DNA of 64,000 nucleotides from Bacteroidales bacterium (lineage in GTDB: Bacteria > Bacteroidota > Bacteroidia > Bacteroidales > UBA932): the NCBI GenBank assembly GCA_024401695.1, contig JAKSKN010000001.1, forward strand, positions 124,001 through 188,000, given 5' to 3'. The position numbers were made by a program, and so were the translations under genes. Under the pieces are notes generated by a model, which was not told where the DNA came from, made no database searches, and was given only the letters and a program-made list of their open reading frames with translations. Below, in pieces: positions 26,870 through 34,266 of this stretch (positions are counted from its first letter, which is position 1; each line of letters opens with the position of its first letter).

Positions 26870-27745
26870 CTATCTGGATTTCAGCTTCAGGGTATAGGAC
26901 ACGCCCACCCTGAACTGGTCGAACGGCCAGTCGTTGAAGCCGTGGGAATAATATAGGAACGGGGCCACGCTGCCCAGCCTGAAGTCTGCGCGCGCCTTTA
27001 TCACACGCGGGCAGTCCCCATAGTGCTCAACGCCCGAATACTGCCCGTATTCCACCGAAGCCTGGAGCCAGCTGCAGGAATACGACGCCTTGGCGCCAAG
27101 CATAAACGCGTCATTCTGGCGTCCCCTGTCGATCTGCCAGCAGAGGAAACCGGCGTAGGCCGAAAGCCTGAAGCCCGCAGGCAGGTCCTTGCCCGCGCTC
27201 AGGGTGAAATGGTAGCCCGGGGCGTCATAGTGGCGGGCGTACTCATAATGGTCGCCAGTGGCGCTCAAGGTGGTGGCGCTCAGCACGACGGCAGGCCACC
27301 AGGATGCCTCGCGCAAGACCAGAAGGTCAACCCCGAAATACAATGCGCCCGCGTCGTGGTCCTTCAGCGGGAGCGAAGGGTCGACGCGGCGCAGTGTCCG
27401 TGTGACGGCATTGTCAGAGTAATATTCCTGGATCTCCCCGTACACCTTGAGGTTCACGCGGTCGGTCCAGAGCGGGATGACCACATTGAAGGCCGGAGCG
27501 AAGGTGTAATCCTCATTGCCCTTGCCAGCGATGTGCCCCACGATGGTGTCAAACGAGAGTTCCGCATACGGGCTGGTCTTCATCACCCCGTCCGAAACGT
27601 CCGGGACCATATACGCATACGGTCCGAAGAAGGCGGGGGCCACGCCCGTAGTCTGATATTCGACCTTGATGGGTACATAAGCAGAAGCCACTGTGCAGCA
27701 GAACAGCGCGATTGCAGGCAGCAGTCTTTTCACAAGCGGCTTCAT
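26870..27745 (-). CDS. Predicted outer-membrane beta-barrel protein
   Basis: The 291-residue protein has a signal peptide (ending near SAYVP). The rest alternates polar and hydrophobic residues in about 12 short strands with many aromatic residues, ending in a barrel-like VGVSYTLKLKSR. I recognise no specific family. The C-terminal design resembles the YjbH-like protein at 51154-51933. Co-transcribed with the collagen-like lipoprotein (12 bp gap). Confidence 0.65.
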   Translation of the reverse strand: MKPLVKRLLPAIALFCCTVASAYVPIKVEYQTTGVAPAFFGPYAYMVPDVSDGVMKTSPYAELSFDTIVGHIAGKGNEDYTFAPAFNVVIPLWTDRVNLKVYGEIQEYYSDNAVTRTLRRVDPSLPLKDHDAGALYFGVDLLVLREASWWPAVVLSATTLSATGDHYEYARHYDAPGYHFTLSAGKDLPAGFRLSAYAGFLCWQIDRGRQNDAFMLGAKASYSCSWLQASVEYGQYSGVEHYGDCPRVIKARADFRLGSVAPFLYYSHGFNDWPFDQFRVGVSYTLKLKSR

Positions 27746-27757
27746 ACCCCACCGTCA

Positions 27758-28246
27758 TCAATAGGCAATGGACAGGCGGAAGGTCATAGGCTCCGGCACG
27801 AGGGTCTCGTCAACCTCGTAGAAGAAATCGCTCAGCGTGTAATATAACCTCACCCAGCCTATGCCATACTCAAAGTCGATGGTCTCGGTATAGAAGAATA
27901 CTTCACTGCCATCGACTTCCTCCAGCAGGCGCACATAAGGCAAGGCTATCTGGCTGGCGTCCTTGGTGTCGTAGGCAAAGGTGCGGTAGCAGTTTACAAG
28001 GCCATAGTCAAAGGCTTCCTCGGTAAGTTCCGGAACCTTGACTTCGGCTACGAAATAGTTGTTGTCGGCAAAGTTCGAATACAGCCACGCATCCTGAGGG
28101 ACATCTATGTAAACGATGTTGAAACTTGCCGGGTCGCCTTTCGGGCCCTGCGGACCCATAGGGCCCTGAGGGCCCACCGGTCCGATCTTCTGGCAGGAGG
28201 CGAGGATGCCGGCTGCCGCCAATAATATCAATGAGAGTTTACGCAT
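27758..28246 (-). CDS. Lipoprotein with short collagen-like segment
   Basis: A 162-residue protein with a lipoprotein signal (ILASC lipobox, Cys18). Directly after the lipidated Cys come five Gly-Pro-X-type triplets (GPVGPQGPMGPQGPKGD), then a globular region of about 130 residues with predicted beta structure. Such short G-X-Y stalks are common in Bacteroidota lipoproteins. Exposure at the outer membrane is likely; function is unknown. Confidence 0.7.
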   Translation of the reverse strand: MRKLSLILLAAAGILASCQKIGPVGPQGPMGPQGPKGDPASFNIVYIDVPQDAWLYSNFADNNYFVAEVKVPELTEEAFDYGLVNCYRTFAYDTKDASQIALPYVRLLEEVDGSEVFFYTETIDFEYGIGWVRLYYTLSDFFYEVDETLVPEPMTFRLSIAY

Positions 28247-28252
28247 AATTAA

Positions 28253-29422
28253 TTACCTTCTTGAATGGGATGAACCTGCTGACGAAGAGCCGCGGGTCGC
28301 GCCGGAAGAGCTGCTGCGGCTCGGAGTGGCGCTGCTGCGGCTGGTGGTCCCGCTGTTCCTGTTGACAGTGGAAGTGGAACCGGAAGCGGACTGCGTGGTG
28401 ATCCTGGTGTTGGTGGAACCGGAACTGCGCACGTTGCTCCTGGTAGTGCTGGAGACACTGCCGGTGCTTCTGGAAGGAGTGCTGCCGGAAGACGCGCTGC
28501 GGCTGCTTGTAGTGGCGCTGCGGCTTGAAGTTGCGCTGCGGCTGGTGGTACCGGCGCTGGCGCGGGACTGGATGTCGCGGGCGTTGGTCACGCGGCTGCC
28601 GTTGGCGGCTGCAGGTATTTCCGCGGTACGCTTGGTGAACGACCTTTCCGGATGCTGCTGGCCATAGTCATTGCGCATATAGTCGTGTGCGACCCTGTCG
28701 AGCTCCTTGTAGCGGCGCTCCTTCGGATAGTCGAAGCGCTGGCAGTAGCGGTGGTTGCTCATAAACGTGCGCACGTAGGCCTGGTAGTGGCCGAGGAGAA
28801 GCGGGGCCGGGTGCTTGTAGTACGGCGGGAAGTGCCCCCAGTACCAAGGCGAATGCCAGATCCTGTAGTCGTAGGCGAAATTGTAGAAATGGTTGAAGAT
28901 AGGCGGCCTGACCACGAAGAAAGGATCGAGGATGTAGTTCGGGCCGTAGATGAACGGGGCACCGATGATCTGTACGTGCCATTGCTGGGACGCAGGGGCC
29001 TCCACCACGATGGTGGCGATGTCCTGGAACACGTTCTCGGCCAGCACTGCCTGGATGATGAACACGTGGTTGTGTCCTTCGACAGCCTCTACGACGCGCA
29101 GGTAGTCAACGTAGCCGTCTCCGTTCAGGTCGAGGTTCGAGATGATATAGGAAGAGTTGTTGAGCAGCGATTCGAACTCCTCGATGTTCCTCGACTGCGC
29201 GAAGGCGGAGCCCACAGCCTGCAGGTCAAGGTAGAGCGAGAGGTCTTCAATGGCCGGGGTCACGCGGGTCGTGGTCGTGACCGTGCGGGTACGAGGGACC
29301 GTGACCGTGGTGGTGTAAGATCTCTGGTAGTCGTTGTACGGAGATACCGTCACAATGCTTGCAGGGAAGCATCCCGTAAGCAGAAGCGCCACTGCGGCGA
29401 GAATAGAGACTCTTGTTTTCAT
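28253..29422 (-). CDS. Lipoprotein with Ser/Thr/Arg-rich tail
   Basis: The ATG at 29422 yields 389 residues with a lipobox (LLLTGC) and is chosen over an upstream ATG lacking a signal. After a Thr-rich linker, residues about 60-275 form a globular region with an EF-hand-like loop (DLNGDGYVDYLRVVE) and several Tyr/Trp/Pro-rich stretches. The last 100 residues are almost only Ser, Thr, Arg and Gly, low-complexity and probably disordered or glycosylated. A near-consensus -7 box (TACCTTTA, minus) lies at 29446-29453. It heads the operon ending at 26392. Confidence 0.7.
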   Translation of the reverse strand: MKTRVSILAAVALLLTGCFPASIVTVSPYNDYQRSYTTTVTVPRTRTVTTTTRVTPAIEDLSLYLDLQAVGSAFAQSRNIEEFESLLNNSSYIISNLDLNGDGYVDYLRVVEAVEGHNHVFIIQAVLAENVFQDIATIVVEAPASQQWHVQIIGAPFIYGPNYILDPFFVVRPPIFNHFYNFAYDYRIWHSPWYWGHFPPYYKHPAPLLLGHYQAYVRTFMSNHRYCQRFDYPKERRYKELDRVAHDYMRNDYGQQHPERSFTKRTAEIPAAANGSRVTNARDIQSRASAGTTSRSATSSRSATTSSRSASSGSTPSRSTGSVSSTTRSNVRSSGSTNTRITTQSASGSTSTVNRNSGTTSRSSATPSRSSSSGATRGSSSAGSSHSRR

Positions 29423-29466
29423 GGCATCAAGTGATTTGGTTAGTGTAAAGGTACAAAAAAATCCGA

Positions 29467-30057
29467 TCAACCGTTGAGTTTCCTGACGATTCGGGCAGGG
29501 TTGCCGACGGCGAGGGAGTCATCAGGTATATCTCTTACAACAACCGAGCCAGCGCCGATCACGCAGCGGTCGCCGATGGTGACGCCCGGGCAGATGGTCA
29601 CGTCGCCCCCGATCCAGCACCTCTCCCCTATCCTGACGGGGCGGCACATCTCGAAGCGGTCGCGGTCGTCAGCATTTGTCGGGTGCTCGGCGGTGTAGAT
29701 GTGCACACCGGGCGCAATCAGTGTCTTGCGGCCGATATACACCCCGCCGCCGTCGAGGATGATGCATCCGAAGTTGATGAAAACCTTCTCGCCGGTGTGG
29801 ATGAGGTTGCCGTAGTCGCAGTAGAAAGGCGGCTCGACGTAGATGTCCGGGGCGGCGTTGGGGAGTATCTCCCTCGTGATCTCCGCCATATTCTCACAGT
29901 GATATTCTGTGGTGTTCAGCCTGTGCAGCAGCTTCTTCACCTCGTCGCGCCACGCCCTCATCTCGGGAGTGTGGGCATCGTACGGCTCGCCGCTCTGCAT
30001 CCTTCTGAGTTCATCCTGAAGTGACGGACTCTGCGCCAATTGCTCTTTTGTGGTCAT
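29467..30057 (-). CDS. Sugar O-acetyltransferase (maltose/galactoside acetyltransferase type)
   Basis: A 196-residue left-handed beta-helix acetyltransferase. The N-terminal helical part (MQSGEPYDAHTPEM) and the hexapeptide repeats (VFINFGCIILDGGGVYIG, RCWIGGDVTICPGVTIGDRCVIGAGSVV) with GNPARIVR at the end define the Maa/LacA group. The catalytic His is in YTAEHPTN. It transfers acetyl from acetyl-CoA to a sugar hydroxyl. A -7 box lies 4 nt upstream, so the mRNA is near-leaderless. Confidence 0.9.
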   Translation of the reverse strand: MTTKEQLAQSPSLQDELRRMQSGEPYDAHTPEMRAWRDEVKKLLHRLNTTEYHCENMAEITREILPNAAPDIYVEPPFYCDYGNLIHTGEKVFINFGCIILDGGGVYIGRKTLIAPGVHIYTAEHPTNADDRDRFEMCRPVRIGERCWIGGDVTICPGVTIGDRCVIGAGSVVVRDIPDDSLAVGNPARIVRKLNG

Positions 30058-30061
30058 ACTG

Positions 30062-30069
30062 CAAATATA
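30062..30069 (-). promoter_or_regulatory. -7 box of the sugar acetyltransferase gene
   Basis: CAAATATA on the plus strand is TATATTTG on the coding strand and lies 4 nt from the ATG at 30057. Confidence 0.55.
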
Positions 30070-30105
30070 CTTTATCCCGCTGCGACAAATTTAATCAATC
30101 TTTCT

Positions 30106-30267
30106 TTAATCATCGCCTACGTCTGCAACAGGGTCGAAATACATCGCATCCACACCACAGCGCGGACACTTCTCAGGCGGTTCGGGGCCATCGCACTCGT
30201 ATCCGCACACAGAGCATATCCAGGTCTTCACCTGCTGCCCTGAAACTTCATTCTCTTTCTTTTTCAT
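30106..30267 (-). CDS. Small rubredoxin-like protein (53 aa)
   Basis: A short gene of 53 codons plus stop. The protein starts with a basic stretch (MKKKENEVSGQQ) and carries one rubredoxin-type site, WICSVCGYECDGPEPP then CPRCGVDAMYF, i.e. two C-x2-C knuckles for a single iron. The sequence is like the C-terminal knuckle domain of rubrerythrins, standing alone. It is 12 bp downstream of bcp on the same strand, consistent with electron transfer for peroxide detoxification. The start is set by the ATG at 30267. Confidence 0.85.
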   Translation of the reverse strand: MKKKENEVSGQQVKTWICSVCGYECDGPEPPEKCPRCGVDAMYFDPVADVGDD

Positions 30268-30279
30268 AGCAGGTAAAAA

Positions 30280-30738
30280 TTAAGATTCACCACCGAGAAT
30301 CTGTTCCGCGGCCTTCTTGGTATCGACCTTGTCGATGATGCGTTCGAGGATACCGTCTTCGCTGAAAACGAAGGTCTTGCGAAGCGTTCCGCTGCAGGTC
30401 TTGCCACAGAACTTCTTCTCGCCCCAGGCGCCAAGAGCCTTGAGGAGGGATGCTTCCGTGTCTGCCAGAAGGGTGAACGGCAGCGAATGCTTCTCCCTGA
30501 AGCCGGTATGGCTCTTCGCCGAATCCTTGCTCACTCCGATAACGGTATAACCCGCCGCGCGCAGGTCATCATACGCATCGCGGAAGCTGCAAGCCTCCAC
30601 CGTGCATCCGGGCGTATTATCCTTAGGATAAGTGTACAGGACAATCTTGTGCCCCTTGCCCAGAAGATCTTCTGTCTTTACAATTGCGCCTTCCTGGTCC
30701 TGGACCTGGAATGACGGCATTTTGTCTCCGATTTTCAT
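30280..30738 (-). CDS. bcp: Thioredoxin-dependent thiol peroxidase (Bcp/PrxQ)
   Basis: ATG at 30738 gives 152 residues; an in-frame TTG three codons upstream is unlikely. The active site PGCTVEACSFRD carries both the peroxidatic Cys and the nearby resolving Cys of BCP-type peroxiredoxins; LYTYPKDNTPGC and FTLLADTEA fit the family. It reduces hydroperoxides in the cytoplasm. A -7 box at 30766-30773 (TATCTTTG on the minus strand) gives about 20 nt of leader. Confidence 0.93.
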   Translation of the reverse strand: MKIGDKMPSFQVQDQEGAIVKTEDLLGKGHKIVLYTYPKDNTPGCTVEACSFRDAYDDLRAAGYTVIGVSKDSAKSHTGFREKHSLPFTLLADTEASLLKALGAWGEKKFCGKTCSGTLRKTFVFSEDGILERIIDKVDTKKAAEQILGGES

Positions 30739-30765
30739 TGTTCTCAAATGTTAAGATTTCGGAAG

Positions 30766-30773
30766 CAAAGATA
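30766..30773 (-). promoter_or_regulatory. -7 box of the bcp operon
   Basis: CAAAGATA (plus) equals TATCTTTG on the coding strand, about 28 nt before the bcp ATG. Beyond it, 30780-30937 holds no gene I can support. Confidence 0.55.
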
Positions 30774-30937
30774 CTGGCAGCCGGCACATCAACCGCGGGA
30801 CTTCGATACTATTTTTCAATCGCTGGCATTGACCGAAGCAATAGATGCCATTCACAGGCCAAGCAGCAGAAGAGTACGGTCATCCACATGCTGCTGGAGC
30901 GCCACCATCTGGCGGTTAAAAGCACAACCGTGACACC

Positions 30938-30964
30938 AATAACGTGTAAAAAATGCACGTTATT
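30938..30964. repeat. 9-bp inverted repeat beside the RhuM remnant
   Basis: AATAACGTG and CACGTTATT flank a 9-nt A-rich loop. It lies at the border where RhuM homology stops (about 30975), so it may be the end of a lost insertion or a terminator hairpin. Confidence 0.45.
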
Positions 30965-30974
30965 CCCTTTATTA

Positions 30975-31297
30975 CACCGTATCATGCTCAACATCAAGCC
31001 TTACCTCAATTTTAATCGTCTCATCGCGCTGGTAGAGAACTCGCCTCTGATGCCGCGATTTACGACAGTTGCAAATTTTGCAACTGTCGCTTCGGGCTGC
31101 AGCTCGCCTTCACTATAAATATTGGCAATATGACGGCTGATGGTCGATTTGTTCTTATCGAACAAGGTAGCAATCGCTTGCTGGGTCACCCAGATGGTCT
31201 CATCCTTATACACCACCTGCACACCCTCTTCCTTGTTCGCTGCCACAAAGGTCAGGAACTCCGCTGTGCTGTTTCGTACTTCAACAATTTTTGCCAT
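30975..31297 (-). pseudogene. RhuM-family gene remnant, chimera of two 5' fragments
   Basis: From ATG 31297 the frame reads as the N-terminus of a RhuM-type protein (QVVYKDETIWVTQQAIATLF, KSTISRHIANIYSEGELQPEATVAKFATVVN) and then breaks. From about 31042 downwards a second frame reads LYQRDETIKIEVRLDVEHDTV, which is the N-terminus of the other RhuM gene (32948-33412: LYQRDEMVNIEVKLDVEHNTV). Two 5' ends are thus joined and both genes are truncated. RhuM proteins (full-length about 330 residues) are of uncertain function, associated with mobile elements and toxin-like loci. Confidence 0.7.
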
Positions 31298-31344
31298 AAG
31301 GTTCTAAAAATATATCTCTAAGGTAATAGAATAATTTGAGACCC

Positions 31345-31409
31345 CAATCCATTGAACTGGAGATGCTGAATCAAGTTCAGCATGACGGGGCAGGCCCGCA
31401 ATGACGGGA
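31345..31409. repeat. REP-like palindromic element
   Basis: Contains ATGCTGAA-TCAAG-TTCAGCAT (31363-31383) followed by GGCCCGCAATGACGGG, the widespread type of REP/BIME-like repeat. Its last 15 bases GCCCGCAATGACGGG recur inverted inside the WecA-type gene at 36370-36398. Confidence 0.7.
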
Positions 31410-31427
31410 TTATGCTTCGTTGCGGAT

Positions 31428-31616
31428 TTCGAGCTGGTGGATGTATTCGGCAAGGATGCCGGCATCGAACCGCGCATCTGGATGGAGGATGTCCTGACAA
31501 AGATCCCGTACTATCTTCGAGACGGAAAGGACCTCTCGGAACTTCTTCCCCGTAGGTGGGCCGAACTTGGGACTAATCGTACCGACTCGGACTCATTAGT
31601 TCCTAATCGGGACTAA
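31428..31616 (+). pseudogene. IS66-type transposase C-terminal remnant
   Basis: About 62 residues match the C-terminus of IS66 TnpC-like transposases (DVFGKDAGIEPRIWMEDVLTKIP, then LSELLPRRW). There is no start, and the rest of the element is missing. It lies directly beside the REP-like repeat. Confidence 0.6.
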
Positions 31617-31638
31617 TCGTTAACGAATCGGAACTAAT
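31569..31638. repeat. Four copies of GG(G/A)ACTAAT
   Basis: Copies at 31569, 31595 (inverted), 31609 and 31630; the last two are 21 bp apart. They overlap the end of the IS66 remnant and could be part of the element's end or protein-binding repeats. Confidence 0.4.
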
Positions 31639-31756
31639 CGAAAAAAAATCACAACACGTGCCTCACCGGAGGCTTACACTTATACAAAATGATAGTGAGC
31701 GAACATAAATAGCCCGCTCACAAAACAATAGATCAATATTGTAAATACCAACAAGG

Positions 31757-32050
31757 TTAAGAACCAGAAATAGACGTGAGTACCAGAATATAATTCGTGA
31801 TACGTTCAGCCTGTGATGCGGAGATTCTTGAGAACGAGAGTCGACTCTTTAGCCGCTCTACGCCAAACGAATCAATATACTGCCCTATAGAAACATTCAA
31901 AAAGATTGTCGGCAATGTCGCAATACCATCCATATCAAGAATAATCTTGTCTGGAATGTTGTTGACATCAACCATCTTTTCATATAGGATTCTACCCGCA
32001 TCCGGATAAGAACGTCCCTGCACTATGTCACAAAGCTTAATTGTATACAT
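31757..32050 (-). CDS. STAS-like DUF4325 protein
   Basis: A 97-residue protein. IKLCDIVQGRSYPDAGRILYEK, KIILDMDGIATLPTIFLNVSIGQYI fits the STAS-like DUF4325 domain, structurally akin to anti-anti-sigma factors. It begins 5 bp after the stop of the GHKL ATPase gene, so the two form an operon. Such pairs occur in mobile or accessory DNA; function is not established as far as I know. Base composition is AT-richer than region 1. Confidence 0.75.
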   Translation of the reverse strand: MYTIKLCDIVQGRSYPDAGRILYEKMVDVNNIPDKIILDMDGIATLPTIFLNVSIGQYIDSFGVERLKSRLSFSRISASQAERITNYILVLTSISGS

Positions 32051-32055
32051 AACAC

Positions 32056-32931
32056 CTAAATAGTGATTTCAAAGTTATCAATAATTTCTTCATCTTCAAA
32101 CGATTTGAGCGTTAAATCGTAAAAGATAGCCGTACCAGGGAAGAAGAACTCATTATGCATTCCACGGACGGATCCCTTCAATGTAACTAGAGATGCTTCA
32201 TTACTAACAATCCACATACTATCACCTTCGACGCCAGCATCCCTTATATTGCCAAGTCCAAAACCTTTATTATGCCCCTGCGACTTCACGGTGAATGAAT
32301 CTTGTATCGCTAGTTTTAACGCATCAACATCGCTGTCTATACCCGGCAAATATGCTTTGACAGTTGACGGAATACCTCTTCCAAAATCGCACACAGCAAT
32401 TGATAGAACGCCTCTTTCCTCGTTAAATCTTAAAAACAAAAAAGCATTGCCATTTGCCTCTGCATGGTCAAAAACATTGTAAAAGGCCTCATCAAGGCTC
32501 AACTGAACTGTTGCCAGATCTTTTCTTTTAAACAATCCTCGTTTAAAATATTCGCATACTCTGATTGGTACAATTTCTTTCTCGCAATCTTTTAAACGCC
32601 ATAAGTTAAATATACTATCTTCTTTAGCCTCAACAAAATTCTTGCCTCCAGCCCAATATTCCCGGAAGTTCAGTTCCGTAAAGAAATACTCTCCTAACAA
32701 TGAGTTCCTATCAACATTGACCGAAAAGCCCCTTGAAGCAAAACTCTCTATCAAGCACGCCAGTGATGCTACGTGAACTGGATGAATTCTATACGGCTTA
32801 AGTTCGGGGGCAAACCGAAGAACGATTCTTATCTGAGTCGAGGTTGTACTGTAATTCTGAAACGCATTAGAAATCGTGCACAGCCAATCCATCCTATCCA
32901 AAGAATGAAACATCAAAATTTTGCTTTCCAT
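32056..32931 (-). CDS. GHKL ATPase (anti-sigma-like HATPase_c protein)
   Basis: A 291-residue protein. The N box is SLDEAFYNVFDHA (145-157), G1 is CDFGRGIP (181-188) and G2 GHNKGFGLGNI (219-229), so ATP binding should be intact. There is no sensor, dimerisation/phosphoacceptor or membrane segment, so it is not a classical histidine kinase. Residues 1-130 show no recognised domain. With the STAS-like partner it mirrors an SpoIIAB/SpoIIAA or RsbT/RsbS switch. The RhuM remnant ends 16 bp upstream. Confidence 0.8.
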   Translation of the reverse strand: MESKILMFHSLDRMDWLCTISNAFQNYSTTSTQIRIVLRFAPELKPYRIHPVHVASLACLIESFASRGFSVNVDRNSLLGEYFFTELNFREYWAGGKNFVEAKEDSIFNLWRLKDCEKEIVPIRVCEYFKRGLFKRKDLATVQLSLDEAFYNVFDHAEANGNAFLFLRFNEERGVLSIAVCDFGRGIPSTVKAYLPGIDSDVDALKLAIQDSFTVKSQGHNKGFGLGNIRDAGVEGDSMWIVSNEASLVTLKGSVRGMHNEFFFPGTAIFYDLTLKSFEDEEIIDNFEITI

Positions 32932-32947
32932 AACTAAATATATACTA

Positions 32948-33412
32948 TCATTCGTCCATCCAGTCTGCTATCACGCTATGTTCGTTAAATCGCGAGTCAA
33001 TCTGCCGTTGGAAAGCCAACAGCTGTTGATTGACAGCATATCCTCGAAGAAGATATTCCCGAAGCACGTTTGTCGCCCATATTCGAAACTGAGTACCCTG
33101 TTTGCTATGCACACGATAGCCGACCGAGATTATCACATTCAAATTGAAAAATTTCACCGGCTTGTCGGAGTTTGCAATGTGAAAAAAACTCACATTGCTT
33201 TCTTCCTGCAGTTCACCTTCCTTAAAAATATTCACTATGTGCTTGGTGATGCCCGGCCTTTCTTTTCCAAATAATTCAGCCATTTGGGCTTGAGTCAACC
33301 ACACCGTATTATGTTCCACATCAAGTTTAACCTCAATGTTAACCATCTCATCGCGCTGGTAGAGAACTATCTCCCCTGCCGATCCTTCCATTTTCTCTAC
33401 TTTGTCGTTCAT
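32948..33412 (-). CDS. RhuM-family protein, C-terminally truncated
   Basis: A 154-residue protein holding the conserved N-terminal half of RhuM proteins (VWLTQAQMAELFGKERPGITKHI, FFNLNVIISVGYRVHSKQGTQFRIWATNVLREYLLRGYAVNQ). It ends at SRFNEHSVIADWMDE, about half the usual family length, so the C-terminal portion has been lost. It may be expressed, but I suspect a remnant. It lies upstream of the GHKL/STAS pair on the same strand. Confidence 0.7.
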   Translation of the reverse strand: MNDKVEKMEGSAGEIVLYQRDEMVNIEVKLDVEHNTVWLTQAQMAELFGKERPGITKHIVNIFKEGELQEESNVSFFHIANSDKPVKFFNLNVIISVGYRVHSKQGTQFRIWATNVLREYLLRGYAVNQQLLAFQRQIDSRFNEHSVIADWMDE

Positions 33413-33497
33413 AGACTAAAACTTATTATGCGAAGATACAACTAATTTCCAAAGTAAACCTCTAAATAACGACTTGTTTATTTGATTTCATGTTTGT

Positions 33498-33528
33498 TCC
33501 AACTAGTTCCAATTTGGAACTAGTTGGA
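33498..33528. repeat. 31-bp perfect palindrome
   Basis: Fifteen-base arms (33498-33512 and 33514-33528) flank a single T. Each arm contains TCCAACTAGTTCC. It lies 86 bp upstream of the truncated RhuM gene, in an otherwise gene-free stretch (33413-33793). Confidence 0.6.
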
Positions 33529-33567
33529 TGATTTTGCATCGCAACCTGTCGAGCAGGAGTTCACGTA

Positions 33568-33605
33568 GTATCTTTGTGGTGTTTGTTTTCCTACCACAAA
33601 GGTAC
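33568..33605. repeat. 13-bp inverted repeat containing opposed -7 boxes
   Basis: Arms 33568-33580 and 33593-33605 match at 12 of 13 bases around a 12-nt spacer (CTTTGTGGT/ACCACAAAG core). The left arm contains TATCTTTG (33569-33576, plus) and the right arm CAAAGGTA (33597-33604), a minus-strand TACCTTTG box. Confidence 0.5.
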
Positions 33606-33672
33606 TTGCTTAACTCAAAGCAACCCTTCTGTTGTCTGCCTCACAACCGGCACTTGTTCATCGGCTTCAGGT

Positions 33673-33789
33673 GGTACATTTGAAAACGCTACAGACGGTA
33701 CATTTCATTCCGCTACAGCTGGTACATTTGTTTCCGCTATGTCCGGTACATTTGTTTCCGCTACGGGTGGTACATTTAATCCGCTGCTA
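33673..33789. repeat. 24-bp tandem repeat, five units
   Basis: Units start at 33673, 33697, 33721, 33745 and 33769 in exact 24-bp register, each opening with GGTACATTT followed by a variable core (often GTTTCCGCTA). The last unit is partial. A plus-strand reading gives octapeptides like GTFVSATG, but no promoter or ribosome site supports a gene. Confidence 0.75.
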
Positions 33790-33793
33790 TCAG

Positions 33794-34239
33794 TTACTCA
33801 TCGTCAGGTCCACCAATCAGGAGACTATCGGGATTCTTGTCTAGGAAATTGCTGTCGGAGACTACGGAATGACCGATTTCCTTTTCGGCGACTTTGCGGG
33901 CAACACCGGCTACGGCTCCGCCTTGGGCGATGGGATGCTCTGAATGATACGAAAAAGCTGCTCTGCATCAGCCACATCGGTGAGACGTGGCTTGCCATCT
34001 TGGGCTATCAATTTCAACTGGTGACAATTTGTCACCGGTTGAAATCCCTCTTCCACGAGCCTCTGCTTAAGTTTGTTCCAATACTTACGCGACTTCTGAT
34101 AATCCGGCTGATTAATCAAAATGCCACACACATCAACGATGGAGAAATACCATTTCTCCCTCTCCTCGTCCCAAGCCGTCCGGACCTTCCTGTCCTCAAA
34201 CAGCTGGATTTTTTCCTTCATTGTGATGATATTGTCCAT
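33794..34239 (-). pseudogene. Bro-N antirepressor-like gene with internal out-of-frame deletion
   Basis: The first 109 codons from 34239 encode a Bro-N domain (KIQLFEDRKVRTAWDEEREK, WYFSIVDVCGILINQPDYQKSRKYWNKL, KPRLTDVADAEQLFRII). After IPSPKAEP a TAG at 33910-33912 ends this frame. Immediately there, another frame continues as PIAQGGAVAGVARKVAEKEIGHSVV to a TAA at 33794-33796; this is the usual C-terminus of the same family. About 150 central residues are missing. Phage antirepressor/DinD-like role in the intact form. Confidence 0.75.
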
Positions 34240-34266
34240 ATATAAAGTTATCTTCAGAAAAATTAC

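Noticed and set aside
30684-31118. 144-codon plus-strand frame over 30.7-31.1 kb
   Set aside because: It starts opposite the bcp gene and ends opposite the RhuM remnant; no support for a protein of its own.
33568-33605. Invertible capsule promoter of the Bacteroides Mpi type
   Set aside because: No long (about 20-bp) paired recombination sites around a roughly 200-bp promoter segment and no serine invertase gene in view.
33673-33789. CRISPR array
   Set aside because: Repeats are directly adjacent (24-bp period) without unique spacers of constant length, and there is no cas gene.
33574-34245. 223-codon plus-strand frame over the tandem repeat
   Set aside because: The 3' half is antisense to the Bro-N remnant and the 5' half is repetitive; not a credible gene.
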